From assembly GCA_029959555.1 (NCBI GenBank), contig JASCPI010000016.1, forward strand, positions 1 through 64,000: a stretch of 64,000 bases of DNA, in the 5' to 3' direction. This DNA is from Lysobacteraceae bacterium PS02065 (GTDB lineage: Bacteria; Pseudomonadota; Gammaproteobacteria; Xanthomonadales; Rhodanobacteraceae). The position numbers and the translations under genes are program-made. Positions 37,123-45,395 of this stretch are shown here, in pieces (the stretch's first letter is position 1; each line of letters begins with the position of its first letter). The notes beneath the pieces are model-generated. The model saw nothing but the letters and a program-made list of their open reading frames with translations, searched no databases and was not told the DNA's origin.

Positions 37123-37461
37123 ATGCCCATCGCACTGAACAAACTGTCCTCCATAGAGCTAGCCGAGCTGCGCGCCCAGCTTGAGCAGCGCCAGGTCGAG
37201 CTGCAGAAGCAGACGCTCGAGGTGCTTCGCGAGAAGGTGTTCGCGATGATCGAGAAGGAAGGTCTGACGATCGATCAGGTGTTCGGCTCCAGGACGAAAG
37301 GGCGTCAGCCTGCTCGCACGACGAATGCCCTGGTTCCGAAGAAGTACCGCAATCCCAAATCGCCCCATCAGGAGTGGAGCGGGCGAGGACGTCAGCCGGC
37401 ATGGTTCGCCGAAGCGATCGCTTCCGGAACGAAAGAAAAGTCCCTTCTGATCAAGTCCTGA
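37123..37461 (+). CDS. H-NS histone-family DNA-binding protein
   Basis: A 112-residue nucleoid protein. The N-terminal half is a coiled-coil oligomerisation helix (ELAELRAQLEQRQVELQKQTLEVLREKV); the C-terminal DNA-binding domain contains KKYRNPKSPHQEWSGRGRQPAWF, with the short GRGR hook that inserts in the minor groove of AT-rich DNA. Such proteins silence foreign genes. Located right after the tRNA and at the edge of an accessory region, it may silence that island or have come with it. A recognisable Shine-Dalgarno (CGGAGTAA) precedes ATG 37123. Confidence 0.93.
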   Translation: MPIALNKLSSIELAELRAQLEQRQVELQKQTLEVLREKVFAMIEKEGLTIDQVFGSRTKGRQPARTTNALVPKKYRNPKSPHQEWSGRGRQPAWFAEAIASGTKEKSLLIKS

Positions 37462-37747
37462 GGATCGTCATCGGCATGCAACGACGAGCACTGCAGGGAA
37501 TCGGCAGCTGACCCAGGCCGAATCACGGGCGCAGGCAACGAGCGCCCTTTCACTCCATTCGAATCGGAAAACCTTATCTCCGCTGAGGCGAACGGACCCG
37601 TGCTGAAGCCGGGCGAGTCGACGCGTGCGTCCTTCGGCACACGTTTCACATTGCTTGGGTGCACGGTTCAAGGGTTCTGATCGAGGTGGGCCGAGGGCCG
37701 CGCCTCGAAGGGATTGGCCAGCCGCAGACCGATCAGGAAACCGCGCC
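37462..37747. other. 286-nt gap between convergent genes, nothing recognised
   Basis: Lies between the 3' ends of the H-NS-like gene (plus) and the LysR gene (minus). No clear hairpin or open frame with a ribosome-binding site was found. Confidence 0.4.
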
Positions 37748-38668
37748 TTACTTAGAAGGCACATTGCTTCCGAGGTCGCGATCGAGCAAGCAATCGATGA
37801 ACGCTCGCAGTGCTGGCAGGAGGTAGCGTCTGCTGGAGTAGTAGAGGTACAAGCCCGGCACGGTCGGCGACCAGTCGGCGAGTACGCGCTTGAGGCGTCC
37901 GTCCTGCAGGGCTTCGGCGATGTCGTCGTCGTTATAGGCGTAGAAGACCCCGAGCCCTTGCAGCGCGGCGGGCACGACGATGTCCTGATGGTTGGCGATG
38001 ATCCTTCCCTCGCCGAAAAACTCGACAAGCTTGCCCTTCTTCTTGAACTGCCATCCCGCAACTTTTCCGCTGCCGGGGAATCGCCAGTTGATGCATTGAT
38101 GCCGATGCAGGTCGTTCGGCGTCTTGGGCTCGCCGTGCTCGGCGAGATAGTGCGGTGAGGCCACCGCCAGCAGTTCGATGTCGGGAGTGAGGCGGACCGC
38201 CACCATATCCTTCTGCAATCGGCCGCCGACTCGAATACCGGCGTCGAAACCTTCGCTCGCGATGTCACTCAGGCCGTCGTCGATGACGATGTCCAGCACG
38301 ACGTCCGGATGAGTCTTCGCGAATCGCCCAAGCCTGGGAGCGATCACCCTCTTCGCCGCCATGCTCAGCGTATTGATCCGCAGCGTTCCCGACGCCCGTG
38401 CGTTCGCGCCCACCGCCTGAGCGACGGCCTCGTCCATGTCACGCAGCATCGGAGCGATCCGCTCGTGCAGCCGCCGGCCGGGTTCCGTCGGCGAAACGCT
38501 GCGCGTCGTGCGGTTCAACAACCGGACACCGAGCCGCGATTCCAGCTGGCGAATGATCTGGCTAAGGGCCGATCGGGACAGGCCCAGATGATCAGCGGCG
38601 CGGGCGAAGCTGACCCGATCGACGATCGCCACGAAGGCCTTGAGTTCCGCGAATTCAGAACCCCGCAT
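37748..38668 (-). CDS. LysR-family transcriptional regulator
   Basis: A 306-residue regulator: N-terminal winged HTH (FVAIVDRVSFARAADHLGLSRSALSQIIRQLE then RLLNRTTRSVSPTEPG) and a C-terminal LysR substrate-binding domain (DIVIDDGLSDIASEGFDAGIRVGG, QDIVVPAALQGLGVFYAY). It belongs to the large group that governs adjacent oxidoreductase genes. It is divergent from the SnoaL-like/SDR pair and probably controls them through the 100-nt intergenic region. Confidence 0.95.
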   Translation of the reverse strand: MRGSEFAELKAFVAIVDRVSFARAADHLGLSRSALSQIIRQLESRLGVRLLNRTTRSVSPTEPGRRLHERIAPMLRDMDEAVAQAVGANARASGTLRINTLSMAAKRVIAPRLGRFAKTHPDVVLDIVIDDGLSDIASEGFDAGIRVGGRLQKDMVAVRLTPDIELLAVASPHYLAEHGEPKTPNDLHRHQCINWRFPGSGKVAGWQFKKKGKLVEFFGEGRIIANHQDIVVPAALQGLGVFYAYNDDDIAEALQDGRLKRVLADWSPTVPGLYLYYSSRRYLLPALRAFIDCLLDRDLGSNVPSK

Positions 38669-38768
38669 TGTGCATCGATTCCTACATAGCCTGATCAGAT
38701 CATAGATGATTCTCTAACCTGATAGAACGCATCACTCTTGCTCCGCACACCCCAACCGGAGCATCGCA
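38669..38768. promoter_or_regulatory. LysR / SnoaL divergent control region
   Basis: A 100-nt AT-richer region with partly symmetric TGATCAGATCATAGATGAT and CTGATAG elements. T-N11-A LysR boxes can be drawn here, but several overlap and I cannot pick one. No clear -35/-10 pairs. Confidence 0.4.
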
Positions 38769-39098
38769 ATGAACGAACTGGATCTGCCCGAGCCGATTGC
38801 CCATTACTTCGAAGCCGACGGCCAGGACGGCCAAGCCGTTGCCCGCTGCTTCACCAAGGGCGGCGTCGTCCTGGACGAAGGCAAGACGCATTCGGGCCAC
38901 GCTGCGATCGAAGCATGGAAGACCGAGTCGTCGGCCAAGTACAGCTACACCGCCAAGCCCCGCACGCTGGAGACACAGGGGCGCCGCTACATCGTGACCA
39001 GCCAGGTATCGGGCAACTTCCCGGGCAGCCCGCTGGACCTGCGTTGCGCCTTCATCCTGGAGCGCGGCAAGATCGCTTCGCTGGAGGTCGTGCCATGA
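38769..39098 (+). CDS. SnoaL/NTF2-like protein
   Basis: A 109-residue protein of the cone-shaped NTF2-like fold. Starts MNELDLPEPIAHYFEADGQDGQAVARCFTK (typical SnoaL helix pair), then the pocket strand GHAAIEAWK and the C-terminal beta sheet (RRYIVTSQVSGNFPGSPLDLRCAFILERGKIASLEV). Usually an accessory enzyme or polyketide-cyclase-like protein. It is coupled to an SDR gene by an ATGA overlap and divergent from the LysR gene, a frequent arrangement for such pairs. Confidence 0.88.
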   Translation: MNELDLPEPIAHYFEADGQDGQAVARCFTKGGVVLDEGKTHSGHAAIEAWKTESSAKYSYTAKPRTLETQGRRYIVTSQVSGNFPGSPLDLRCAFILERGKIASLEVVP

Positions 39099-39877
39099 GC
39101 TTCGACCTCCAGCTGGCGGGCAAGCGGGTGGTGGTTACGGGCGGCACGCAAGGCATCGGCGCGGCCGTCGTCGAACAACTGTCGACGCTCGGTGCGCGTG
39201 TCGTGGCGACAGCGCGCTCGGAGCCGAAGAGGGCCGTCGCTCACGTGCATTATGTGGCGGCCGACATGTCCACAGCCGATGGTGTCGGCAAGGCGGTCGA
39301 GGCCGCCGGGCACCACCTTGGTGGAATCGACATCCTGATCAACGTGGTGGGCGGGTCCTCCGCGCCTGCGGGCGGCTTCGCGAGACTCGATGATGCGGAG
39401 TGGGCGAAGGCACTCGACCTCAATCTGATGTCGTCCGTGCGAATGGATCGCGCATTGCTTCCCGCGATGATCGCACAACGATCCGGAGTGATCCTTCATG
39501 TGACGTCGATCCAACGCATGCTGCCGTTGCATGACTCGACGATCGCGTATGCCGCCGCCAAGGCCGCGTTGTCCACCTACAGCAAGGCGCTCTCCAAGGA
39601 AGTCACACCCAAGGGCGTACGTGTGATTCGGGTTTCACCGGGATGGGTGGAGACCGACGCTTCGATTGATTTCCTCGGTGGTATCGCGGCCAACGCGGGA
39701 ACGGACTACGAAGGTGCCAAGCAGATGGTCATGGATGCGCTCGGCGGGATTCCGCTGGGGCGCCCCGCGAAGCCGAGCGAGGTGGCCGATCTCATCGCAT
39801 TCCTGGTGTCGCCCCGCGCCGAGTCCATCTCAGGGACGGAATACACCATCGATGGCGGGACCGTGCCGACGTCGTAA
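39095..39877 (+). CDS. short-chain dehydrogenase/reductase
   Basis: A 260-residue SDR with NAD(P) motif TGGTQGIG (residues 16-23), NVVGGS in place of the common NNAG, catalytic Ser in VTSIQRM, and YAAAK (Tyr, Lys). The GMVETD-like region PGWVETDASIDF and the terminal IDGGTVPTS are typical. Substrate unknown. Couples (ATGA) to the SnoaL-like gene; both would be controlled by the divergent LysR regulator. Confidence 0.92.
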   Translation: MSFDLQLAGKRVVVTGGTQGIGAAVVEQLSTLGARVVATARSEPKRAVAHVHYVAADMSTADGVGKAVEAAGHHLGGIDILINVVGGSSAPAGGFARLDDAEWAKALDLNLMSSVRMDRALLPAMIAQRSGVILHVTSIQRMLPLHDSTIAYAAAKAALSTYSKALSKEVTPKGVRVIRVSPGWVETDASIDFLGGIAANAGTDYEGAKQMVMDALGGIPLGRPAKPSEVADLIAFLVSPRAESISGTEYTIDGGTVPTS

Positions 39878-39940
39878 GGGCCTCGTGCTTTCGTTCTCGG
39901 CACCGCAAGGCCGCCGTTCTTCCCGAGCGCGGAGCCTTCC

Positions 39941-39970
39941 GCTCACCCGCCTACCGAAGGTAGGCGGAGC
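39941..39970 (+). terminator. hairpin after the SDR gene
   Basis: CCGCCTACC / GGTAGGCGG (9-bp perfect stem, GAA loop, 39947-39967), extended by GCT/AGC across a small bulge. It lies 70 nt beyond the SDR stop codon. A weak TTCATT follows. Probable end of the SnoaL-SDR transcript. Confidence 0.5.
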
Positions 39971-40109
39971 TTCATTCGGCCCGCGAGGACGAAACGTCAA
40001 CTTATTTGGACTTTACGTCACCCACAGTCCCGTGGCGCTACGCATATTAGCCCTGCGGGCCAATGCCGCGCACCGAAGTTCCAACTCCCCATCGCCTGAG
40101 GACACGACC

Positions 40110-40898
40110 ATGTTCACGTGCGCTCCCGCACTGCTCGCAGTTGCCATGGCTGCCAGCCTGACACCCTCCGCTCATGCCGGAGAAGCCACTGTCGTCATCC
40201 TTGGCAAGGTGAAGAACGTCGTCTTGGTGCATGGCGCGTTCGCCGATGGAGCCGGCTGGCGCCCGGTTTACGATGACCTGACGGCGCGAGGCTATCGCGT
40301 CTCGATCGTGCAGAATCCGCTGACCTCGCTTGCCGACGACGTGAAGGCGACGCGGCGCGTACTCGACCGCCAGGACGGCCCGACCATTCTGGTCGGACAC
40401 TCGTGGGGTGGTACGGTCATCACCGAAGCCGGCGTGCACGACAAGGTGGCAGGGCTCGTCTATGTTTCCGCGCTCGCGCCGGATGCAGGCGAGACGACCG
40501 CACAGCAGTACACAGGCTTCGCGCCTACGCCCGAGTTCGTCATCGAGACGGGGAGTGACGGCTACGGTTTCATCAGCCCGGCCACGTTCAAGGCAGGCTT
40601 CGCACACGATACCAGCGACGCTGATGCGGCATTCCTGCGCGACTCGCAGGTGCCCATCAACATGTCGGCGTTCGGAACGAAGCTGACGCATGCTGCCTGG
40701 CGCACGAAGCCCAGCTGGGCCGTGATCGCCACCGAGGACAAGGCGTTCGACCAAGCCATGCTCATCCACATGGCCGAGCGCATCAAGGCGCGTATCACCA
40801 AAGTCTCGGCCAGCCACGCGGTCTTCATGACACAGCCCACGGTGGTCGCTGACACCATCGACCGCGCAGCCAGGGAAGCGGAACGCTCTACCCCGTGA
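40110..40898 (+). CDS. secreted alpha/beta hydrolase
   Basis: A 262-residue hydrolase with a signal peptide (ALLAVAMAASLTPSAHA). Catalytic features: oxyanion loop VLVHGAFADGAGW, nucleophile GHSWGG and a C-terminal SASHAVFM His. Acid residue probably in IATEDKAF. Similar to the family of esterases/pyrethroid-hydrolase-like proteins (EstC type); substrate unknown. Start ATG 40110 is fixed by the signal peptide. A 9-bp hairpin (40913-40946) follows the stop. Confidence 0.88.
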   Translation: MFTCAPALLAVAMAASLTPSAHAGEATVVILGKVKNVVLVHGAFADGAGWRPVYDDLTARGYRVSIVQNPLTSLADDVKATRRVLDRQDGPTILVGHSWGGTVITEAGVHDKVAGLVYVSALAPDAGETTAQQYTGFAPTPEFVIETGSDGYGFISPATFKAGFAHDTSDADAAFLRDSQVPINMSAFGTKLTHAAWRTKPSWAVIATEDKAFDQAMLIHMAERIKARITKVSASHAVFMTQPTVVADTIDRAAREAERSTP

Positions 40899-40912
40899 GC
40901 CTATGCCGCTGT

Positions 40913-40946
40913 AAGCCGGACTCGCCATCTTGGTCGCGTCCGGCTT
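40913..40946 (+). terminator. hairpin after the secreted hydrolase gene
   Basis: AAGCCGGAC / GTCCGGCTT, a 9-bp perfect stem with a 16-nt loop, 14 nt beyond the stop codon and followed by a pyrimidine-rich TCCTCTTCC. Probable terminator. Confidence 0.55.
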
Positions 40947-41090
40947 CCTCTTCCGACATAAGCATGCCCAACGATTCACGAGCACTCGGCGGCTCGAAGA
41001 ATTGAGATCCACGTCACGCGGCTTTCTCTGCAGATAACGTTTCGTTACCGCGATCACCGTAGGCTGTTCAGCTCCGAAAGGAGGTGGACC
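40947..41090. promoter_or_regulatory. leader upstream of the orphan/stress gene
   Basis: Contains a perfect palindrome TAACGTTTCGTTA (41035-41047) 43 nt before the ATG at 41091 and a strong ribosome-binding site (AAAGGAGG). The palindrome could be an operator; no -35/-10 pair stands out. Confidence 0.35.
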
Positions 41091-41438
41091 ATGCAGAGCG
41101 GCCCGATTGCACACGTCTCTGATCCAGAGCGCTTGAGCGATGGCACGCGTTACGCCGTGACCGTGCACTTCCGTGGGGACTTCGGGATGATGGTGTGGGC
41201 TGGCCGACTGGATGCTTCAGCCGCTGACTCGGACCCGGACGACATCTCGCCGCGCGACTACGTCGAACGACAGTCCGTGAACTTCATGACGTGGGCCGAC
41301 GCGCTCGAGTACTTCGATCGCGCCCCCTTCCGACGTCTTCTCGAGGAAATTGCGCGTACCACCACGCAACTCGCCCGGCCTGCCGATCACCGTCGCACAT
41401 CGACTCCAAAATCCAATGGTGCCGAGCCTCGGCTGTAG
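41091..41438 (+). CDS. unrecognised small protein
   Basis: A 115-residue, acidic in the middle (ASAADSDPDDISPRDYVE), protein with a strand-like start (RYAVTVHFRGDFGMMVWAG) and a helical FMTWADALEYFDRAPFRRLLEE segment. AAAGGAGGTGGACC precedes the ATG, one of the best ribosome-binding sites in the window, so it is certainly translated if transcribed. No known family. First gene of the stress-type stretch. Confidence 0.7.
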   Translation: MQSGPIAHVSDPERLSDGTRYAVTVHFRGDFGMMVWAGRLDASAADSDPDDISPRDYVERQSVNFMTWADALEYFDRAPFRRLLEEIARTTTQLARPADHRRTSTPKSNGAEPRL

Positions 41439-41461
41439 GCGACGCGCAGAACTTCGCCCGC

Positions 41462-41662
41462 TCAAGTTCGAGCTGGTGGCTCGATGTCGAAGGCCGTGTC
41501 CCACCAGAGCACCGATGCAGCCTCTGGCACGGCGTCCAGCGTGAACGTGTCGATCAAGCTGCCCCGCAAGAAACGTGCAACACCGGAATGCCCTTCTGCG
41601 GAGTAGTAGACGAGCTGACCCTCACGGGGCTTCACGTCGCGAAGGTCGTGTCGTGATCGCAT
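41462..41662 (-). CDS. unrecognised small protein
   Basis: A 66-residue minus-strand protein starting MRSRHDLRDVKPREGQLVYYSAEG and ending AFDIEPPART, with alternating acidic/aromatic residues and no shadow-type bias. AGGGG lies near ATG 41662. The longer upstream frame is Arg-rich and not supported. No family recognised. Confidence 0.5.
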   Translation of the reverse strand: MRSRHDLRDVKPREGQLVYYSAEGHSGVARFLRGSLIDTFTLDAVPEAASVLWWDTAFDIEPPART

Positions 41663-42055
41663 GAGAACCCCTGCTTCGAACGCTCCCGTCAGCGTCGCAT
41701 CGCCCCAGCGGCGGCTCGCGGCTCGTTGCGGGTGGTAGAGGTGCGCCCTCGCACCGAGATGAGAGCTTCCCGATGGCGGGGGAAAGTCACGGCGACGAGG
41801 GCGTGCGCGGAGTCTGTCATGCACGTGTCCGCGCTTCCTAGAGCCCACGAATCGGACGTTTCCCTGGTGTTCACGTTGTCGACTTTGGGCGCCCGCGCGT
41901 GCGTTGGCGGATGCACCAGGCGATGACGCGAAGGTCTTCGCTTCGCCTCAGATCCTGATGTCTGGCTGTACGACGACGGACGCGTAGCACCCTCGATGGA
42001 TCACGTTCACGGCGCGAGGCGCACAAGTGGCATTCCTCCGCGTCCGGACGATCCC
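41663..42055. other. 393-nt gap, no convincing gene
   Basis: Between a minus-strand and a plus-strand small gene, so it should carry both promoters. A 43-codon minus-strand frame (about 41690-41821, MTDSAHALVAVTF...) is conceivable but lacks a ribosome-binding site. No repeat noted. Confidence 0.4.
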
Positions 42056-42217
42056 ATGAGCAGTTCGACAACGCCAACCTGTGCCCACATCTCTTGCTCG
42101 TGCCCCGTGAGTGCGACGGGCGACTTCTGTAGCGAGCACTGCCGCAAGCACGACGGCCACGACGGCCCTTGCGAATGCGGCCACTCGCATTGCACCGAAC
42201 ATGCGGCGTCGTCCTGA
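42056..42217 (+). CDS. bacterial metallothionein-like protein
   Basis: A 53-residue Cys/His-rich protein with eight Cys, in C-x4-C-x-C, C-x3-C, C-x-C and C-x3-C spacing (CAHISCSC, FCSEHC, PCECGHSHC), plus seven His. This matches bacterial metallothioneins (SmtA/BmtA-like), which bind Zn, Cu or Cd with Cys and His ligands. I use ATG 42056 because it matches the family N-terminus (MSSSTTPTC); the frame is open to 41996. Sits at the front of the stress-gene group. Confidence 0.8.
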   Translation: MSSSTTPTCAHISCSCPVSATGDFCSEHCRKHDGHDGPCECGHSHCTEHAASS

Positions 42218-42276
42218 GGCCGCTGCATCGACACGCGGGGCTGCTGCAGCAATGGCACCGACACGAAGGAATCGAG

Positions 42277-43293
42277 ATGAGCACACGATCGAAGAAGGCC
42301 GCGCGCGACACGAAGTCCGCGGCCGACGTCAACGCTGGAAAGGTTGCGGCGAAGCATCAGCGCGCCATCCAGCAGAGGGCGATGGCCAAAAACGCCAAGC
42401 GCTCGAAGCCAGAGCCAAAACCCGTGCAGGCCGGTGCGCGGAAGCAACCCACCACCCCGCTACCCAAGCAGCACCTTGCCAAGCCAGGGAACGAGCGAGA
42501 TCTGGAGGTTGCGCCCCGATTTGAAGCGCCGGACTACCGCGGCAGCGGAAAGCTCGAGGGTCGCGTCGCGATCATCACCGGAGGCGACTCCGGAATCGGT
42601 CGTGCCGTGGCCGTCCTCTTCGCACGTGAAGGTGCCGACGTCGCCGTCGTGCATCTTGACGAAGAGAAGGATGCTCGCGACACCGTGAGGGCTATTGAGG
42701 CCGAAGGCGCTCGTGCACTGGCCATCGCGGGCGACGTCAAGGATTCGGCTTTCTGCGAACGCGTCGTTGCCCAAGTCGTGAAGACGTGGGGCCACCTCGA
42801 CGTCCTCGTCAACAACGCCGCCTTTCAGCAGCACTGCAAGGCCATCGAAGATCTCGGTGACGATCATCTGCAAGAGACCTTGCAGACGAACATCGCCGGC
42901 TACTTTCACATGGCGCGTGCAGCGGTACCCCACATGAAGCAGGGAAGCTCGATCATCAACTCCGGCTCGGAGACGGGCATCTTCGGAAGTCCGGCCTTGC
43001 TCGACTACTCGGCGACCAAGGGCGCGATACACGCCTTCACGCAGTCGCTTGCGAGCCACCTGCTTCCTCGAGGCATCCGCGTGAACGCTGTCGCTCCGGG
43101 TCCCGTGTGGACACCCCTGAATCCTGCGGATCGAGAGGCTGACGACGTATCGACGTTCGGCAAGGACAGCGACATGGGGCGGCCCGCGCAGCCCGAGGAA
43201 ATATCGCCCGCCTACGTCTTCCTCGCTTCGCCCGTCTGCTCGAGTTACGTGAACGGCGTGATCCTTCCCGTCATGGGAGGGCCCCGCGGATGA
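42277..43293 (+). CDS. stress-type SDR oxidoreductase with basic N-terminal tail
   Basis: A 338-residue protein of the YghA/YhdG/YdaD SDR group. A 75-residue low-complexity Lys/Arg/Ala/Gln-rich tail precedes the Rossmann domain (TGGDSGIG, about residue 100); NNAAFQ, a SGSETG segment, catalytic Tyr/Lys in YSATKGA and the PGPVWTPLNP loop are typical of this group, which is often induced by ethanol or osmotic stress. AAGGA precedes ATG 42277. It overlaps the next gene as ATGA. Confidence 0.9.
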   Translation: MSTRSKKAARDTKSAADVNAGKVAAKHQRAIQQRAMAKNAKRSKPEPKPVQAGARKQPTTPLPKQHLAKPGNERDLEVAPRFEAPDYRGSGKLEGRVAIITGGDSGIGRAVAVLFAREGADVAVVHLDEEKDARDTVRAIEAEGARALAIAGDVKDSAFCERVVAQVVKTWGHLDVLVNNAAFQQHCKAIEDLGDDHLQETLQTNIAGYFHMARAAVPHMKQGSSIINSGSETGIFGSPALLDYSATKGAIHAFTQSLASHLLPRGIRVNAVAPGPVWTPLNPADREADDVSTFGKDSDMGRPAQPEEISPAYVFLASPVCSSYVNGVILPVMGGPRG

Positions 43294-43616
43294 GCGCGAT
43301 CTCGGCTCGAATCTTCGACGACAGCATCCCGATGACCCGATGCGGTGACGTGGCGGGTGGCCACTGGGAAGTCCTCGCCGTGTTACGGCGTGATGGCCTG
43401 CTACGCGCCACTCATCTCCATGCATGGCATGGATTCTCGACCTCACCGTTCCGTCTCGAGCTTGGTGCTGAGCTTTTCGAAGACGAGCTCTCACTACAGC
43501 ACGCGATGTCGCAAACGGCGCAGTCCTTCTTCGAGGACCTGCGGCAAAGAACTGCGCGGCACGTCGAGGCATCGATCCTGACAGTCAAACATGGCCGAAA
43601 CGCCGTGTGCGCCTAG
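43290..43616 (+). CDS. unrecognised small protein, family A (paralogue at 63267)
   Basis: A 108-residue protein coupled by ATGA to the stress SDR. Its core GDVAGGHWEVLAVLRRDGLL, then HLHAWHGFSTSPFRL, aligns convincingly with the minus-strand protein at 63267 (GEIEGARWRATVLQRTDGLL, QLWHGPSATPIRL), so the two define a small family with a W-x5-L-x-R-x-DGLL ... WHG-x-S-x-x-P-x-RL signature. Function unknown. Confidence 0.75.
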   Translation: MSAISARIFDDSIPMTRCGDVAGGHWEVLAVLRRDGLLRATHLHAWHGFSTSPFRLELGAELFEDELSLQHAMSQTAQSFFEDLRQRTARHVEASILTVKHGRNAVCA

Positions 43617-43624
43617 GAGGCATC

Positions 43625-44041
43625 ATGGAGCCGAAGATCACCGTCATCACACTGGGCGTCGACAATCTCGAAGCCGCGCTCCGCTTCTACCGGGATGGCC
43701 TGGGTTTCGCGACCGAAGGCATTGTCGGCGAGACCATCGAGCACGGAGCTGTCGTCTTCATCGATCTGCAGCCGGGGCTACGCTTGGCGTTGTGGCCGCG
43801 AGCCAGCATCGCGCACGACACCCGGCTTCCGGTCGGCCCCGCGAGCTCCACCGAGGTCACGCTAGGCCACAATGTGACGTCACGCGACGAAGTCGACGCC
43901 GTGATGACGATTGCCGAGTCAGCCGGCGCGACCGTCGTCAAAGCTGCAGGCAAGACGTCGTGGGGCGGCTACTCCGGATACTTCCGTGATCGTGACGGAC
44001 ATCTCTGGGAGATCGTCTGGAACCCTGAGTGGTCAGGATGA
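43625..44041 (+). CDS. VOC-superfamily (glyoxalase/bleomycin-resistance) protein
   Basis: A 138-residue protein of the vicinal-oxygen-chelate fold: the opening ITVITLGVDNLEAALRFYRDGLGF, the HGAVVFIDLQPGLRLALW mid-strand and the closing SGYFRDRDGHLWEIVWNP are the classic betaalphabetabetabeta repeat halves (RDxDGHxWE carries a metal-ligand Glu). AGGAGG sits seven bases before ATG 43625; the earlier in-frame ATG at 43607 has no such support. Substrate unknown; possibly a detoxification enzyme. Confidence 0.9.
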   Translation: MEPKITVITLGVDNLEAALRFYRDGLGFATEGIVGETIEHGAVVFIDLQPGLRLALWPRASIAHDTRLPVGPASSTEVTLGHNVTSRDEVDAVMTIAESAGATVVKAAGKTSWGGYSGYFRDRDGHLWEIVWNPEWSG

Positions 44042-44048
44042 CGGGAAT

Positions 44049-44234
44049 TCATCTTGAACCACGCTCCTGGCTCGAACGCTTCTTCTTGCCCCCGCCGTCC
44101 TGCTTGTTGACGGTTGCCCACGCGCGCTCGACGGCCGTCTTCTTCGAGACGCCCTTCTTTTCGTAGGCCTCTTCGATGTGGGCAGCCTTTCGCTTCTGCT
44201 TGTCCGTGTAGGCGGACTTATCACCCTGCGACAT
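44049..44234 (-). CDS. small Lys-rich stress protein (KGG/DUF-type)
   Basis: A 61-residue highly charged protein: TDKQKRKAAHIEEAYEKKGVSKKTAVERAWATVNK then GGGKKKRSSQE. This pattern (YTDKQKRKA-EHIE-x-Y-x3-G-x5-AERRAWATVNK) is shared by a family of small hydrophilic proteins annotated as plasmid-stabilisation or general-stress proteins. GGGAG precedes its start. It sits next to the minus-strand hydrolase at 44255, likely in the same transcript. Confidence 0.82.
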   Translation of the reverse strand: MSQGDKSAYTDKQKRKAAHIEEAYEKKGVSKKTAVERAWATVNKQDGGGKKKRSSQERGSR

Positions 44235-44254
44235 CATGGACTCCCAATCACTTC

Positions 44255-45067
44255 TCAACGCGCAAGGAAGGTCAGAAGGGCACGGTTGAATGCCTCCGCA
44301 TGGCTCGTGTTGCACCCATGCGACGCGCCCTCGAGAAGTACCAGCTCGCTGTGCCGAATCACCGCATGAGTGCGCTTGCCGGACCCCTCGAACGGAACCG
44401 TCGCATCGCTGTCGCCGTGAAGCACGAGAGTGGGGACGGTGACCTTGCCAAGATCGCTTTCGAAATCGGTTGTGGCGAACGCCTTCATGCAACCGAGCGC
44501 CGCGGTCTGATCGGCCTGCTCGCATACCGCAATCGCCGCCTGGCGTTCCTGCTCGCTAACCTTGAGCGTGCCGTTCGCCGAGAAGAAGTCCTTGGTGAAG
44601 TCGTCAAAGAATGCGTGACGATTCTCGCGCAGCGAGGCCTCCATCTTGTCGGCCTTGGCCTGTGTAAGTGGATCCTCGGCGTTGTCACTGGTCTTGAGCA
44701 GGTAGGGAGGAACTGCGGCAGCGAACACCACGCCTCGAATCTTTCCCTCGCCGTGGCGAGCTACCTCGCCACCGCCCATCGAGAAGCCGACCAGAGTGAC
44801 GTTCTGTAGCCCCAGATCGTCGATGACGCTGGCGAGATCGTCGGCGAGCGTGTCGTAGTCAAAGCCGCCAGCGGGCTTCTCGGAAGCTCCGAAACCGCGG
44901 CGGTCGTAAGCGATGACGCGGTATCCGGCATTGCGCAGCGGGCCGACTTGAGCTTTCCATGAGGTCGACGACAGTGGCCATCCGTGGATCAGCACGACGG
45001 GCAGGCCGTCGCCTCCGGAGTCTTCGACGTGAAGTCGCACTCGCGCGGGGAAAGACGAGGTGTTCAT
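44255..45067 (-). CDS. alpha/beta hydrolase, non-haem chloroperoxidase/arylesterase family
   Basis: A 270-residue hydrolase of the non-haem haloperoxidase/arylesterase family. Oxyanion loop LIHGWPLSS, nucleophile VGFSMGGG, acid HGDSDATVPF and His in EGASHGC are all present. Relative to known family members (VARYIARHG), the helix after the nucleophile reads GGGEVARHGEGK, i.e. about four residues are missing. The start ATG 45067 is directly before the family N-terminus (MNTSSFPARV); the frame is open further upstream without a good start. Minus strand, in the stress group. Confidence 0.88.
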   Translation of the reverse strand: MNTSSFPARVRLHVEDSGGDGLPVVLIHGWPLSSTSWKAQVGPLRNAGYRVIAYDRRGFGASEKPAGGFDYDTLADDLASVIDDLGLQNVTLVGFSMGGGEVARHGEGKIRGVVFAAAVPPYLLKTSDNAEDPLTQAKADKMEASLRENRHAFFDDFTKDFFSANGTLKVSEQERQAAIAVCEQADQTAALGCMKAFATTDFESDLGKVTVPTLVLHGDSDATVPFEGSGKRTHAVIRHSELVLLEGASHGCNTSHAEAFNRALLTFLAR

Positions 45068-45149
45068 GGCGGTCCTTGAGAGGACGGCAGATGCCGACGT
45101 TACGAGCGTGATCAGCCAGGCATGGCCCTGCGGTGAATGGCTCGGCACG

Positions 45150-45395
45150 TCATGCCGAGAGGAGGACGAATCCTTCGCGCATCGGACCGGACAGTTCCTC
45201 GACATTCTCCAGAACCATGATGCTGTTGAGCATCGCCAAGGCCGGCTCGTTCCACACGACCTCCAGACGTTCGGCGCACACCATGACGCATGGTCCGAGA
45301 CCTCGAGTCCGCACGCAGTGCGCAGACTCGGCGCGCAAGGCAGACGACAGCGTCTCGAACGTCGACCTATCAGGCATGACCGCACTAAGCCACAT
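45150..45395 (-). CDS. unrecognised small protein
   Basis: An 81-residue protein starting MWLSAVMPDRS with AGGAG nine bases upstream. Predicted alpha/beta mix (AHCVRTRGLGPCVMVCAERLEVVWNEPALAML and VLENVEELSGPMREG), three Cys. No family recognised. It is minus strand and about 80 nt upstream of the hydrolase gene, so it may share a transcript with it. Confidence 0.55.
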   Translation of the reverse strand: MWLSAVMPDRSTFETLSSALRAESAHCVRTRGLGPCVMVCAERLEVVWNEPALAMLNSIMVLENVEELSGPMREGFVLLSA

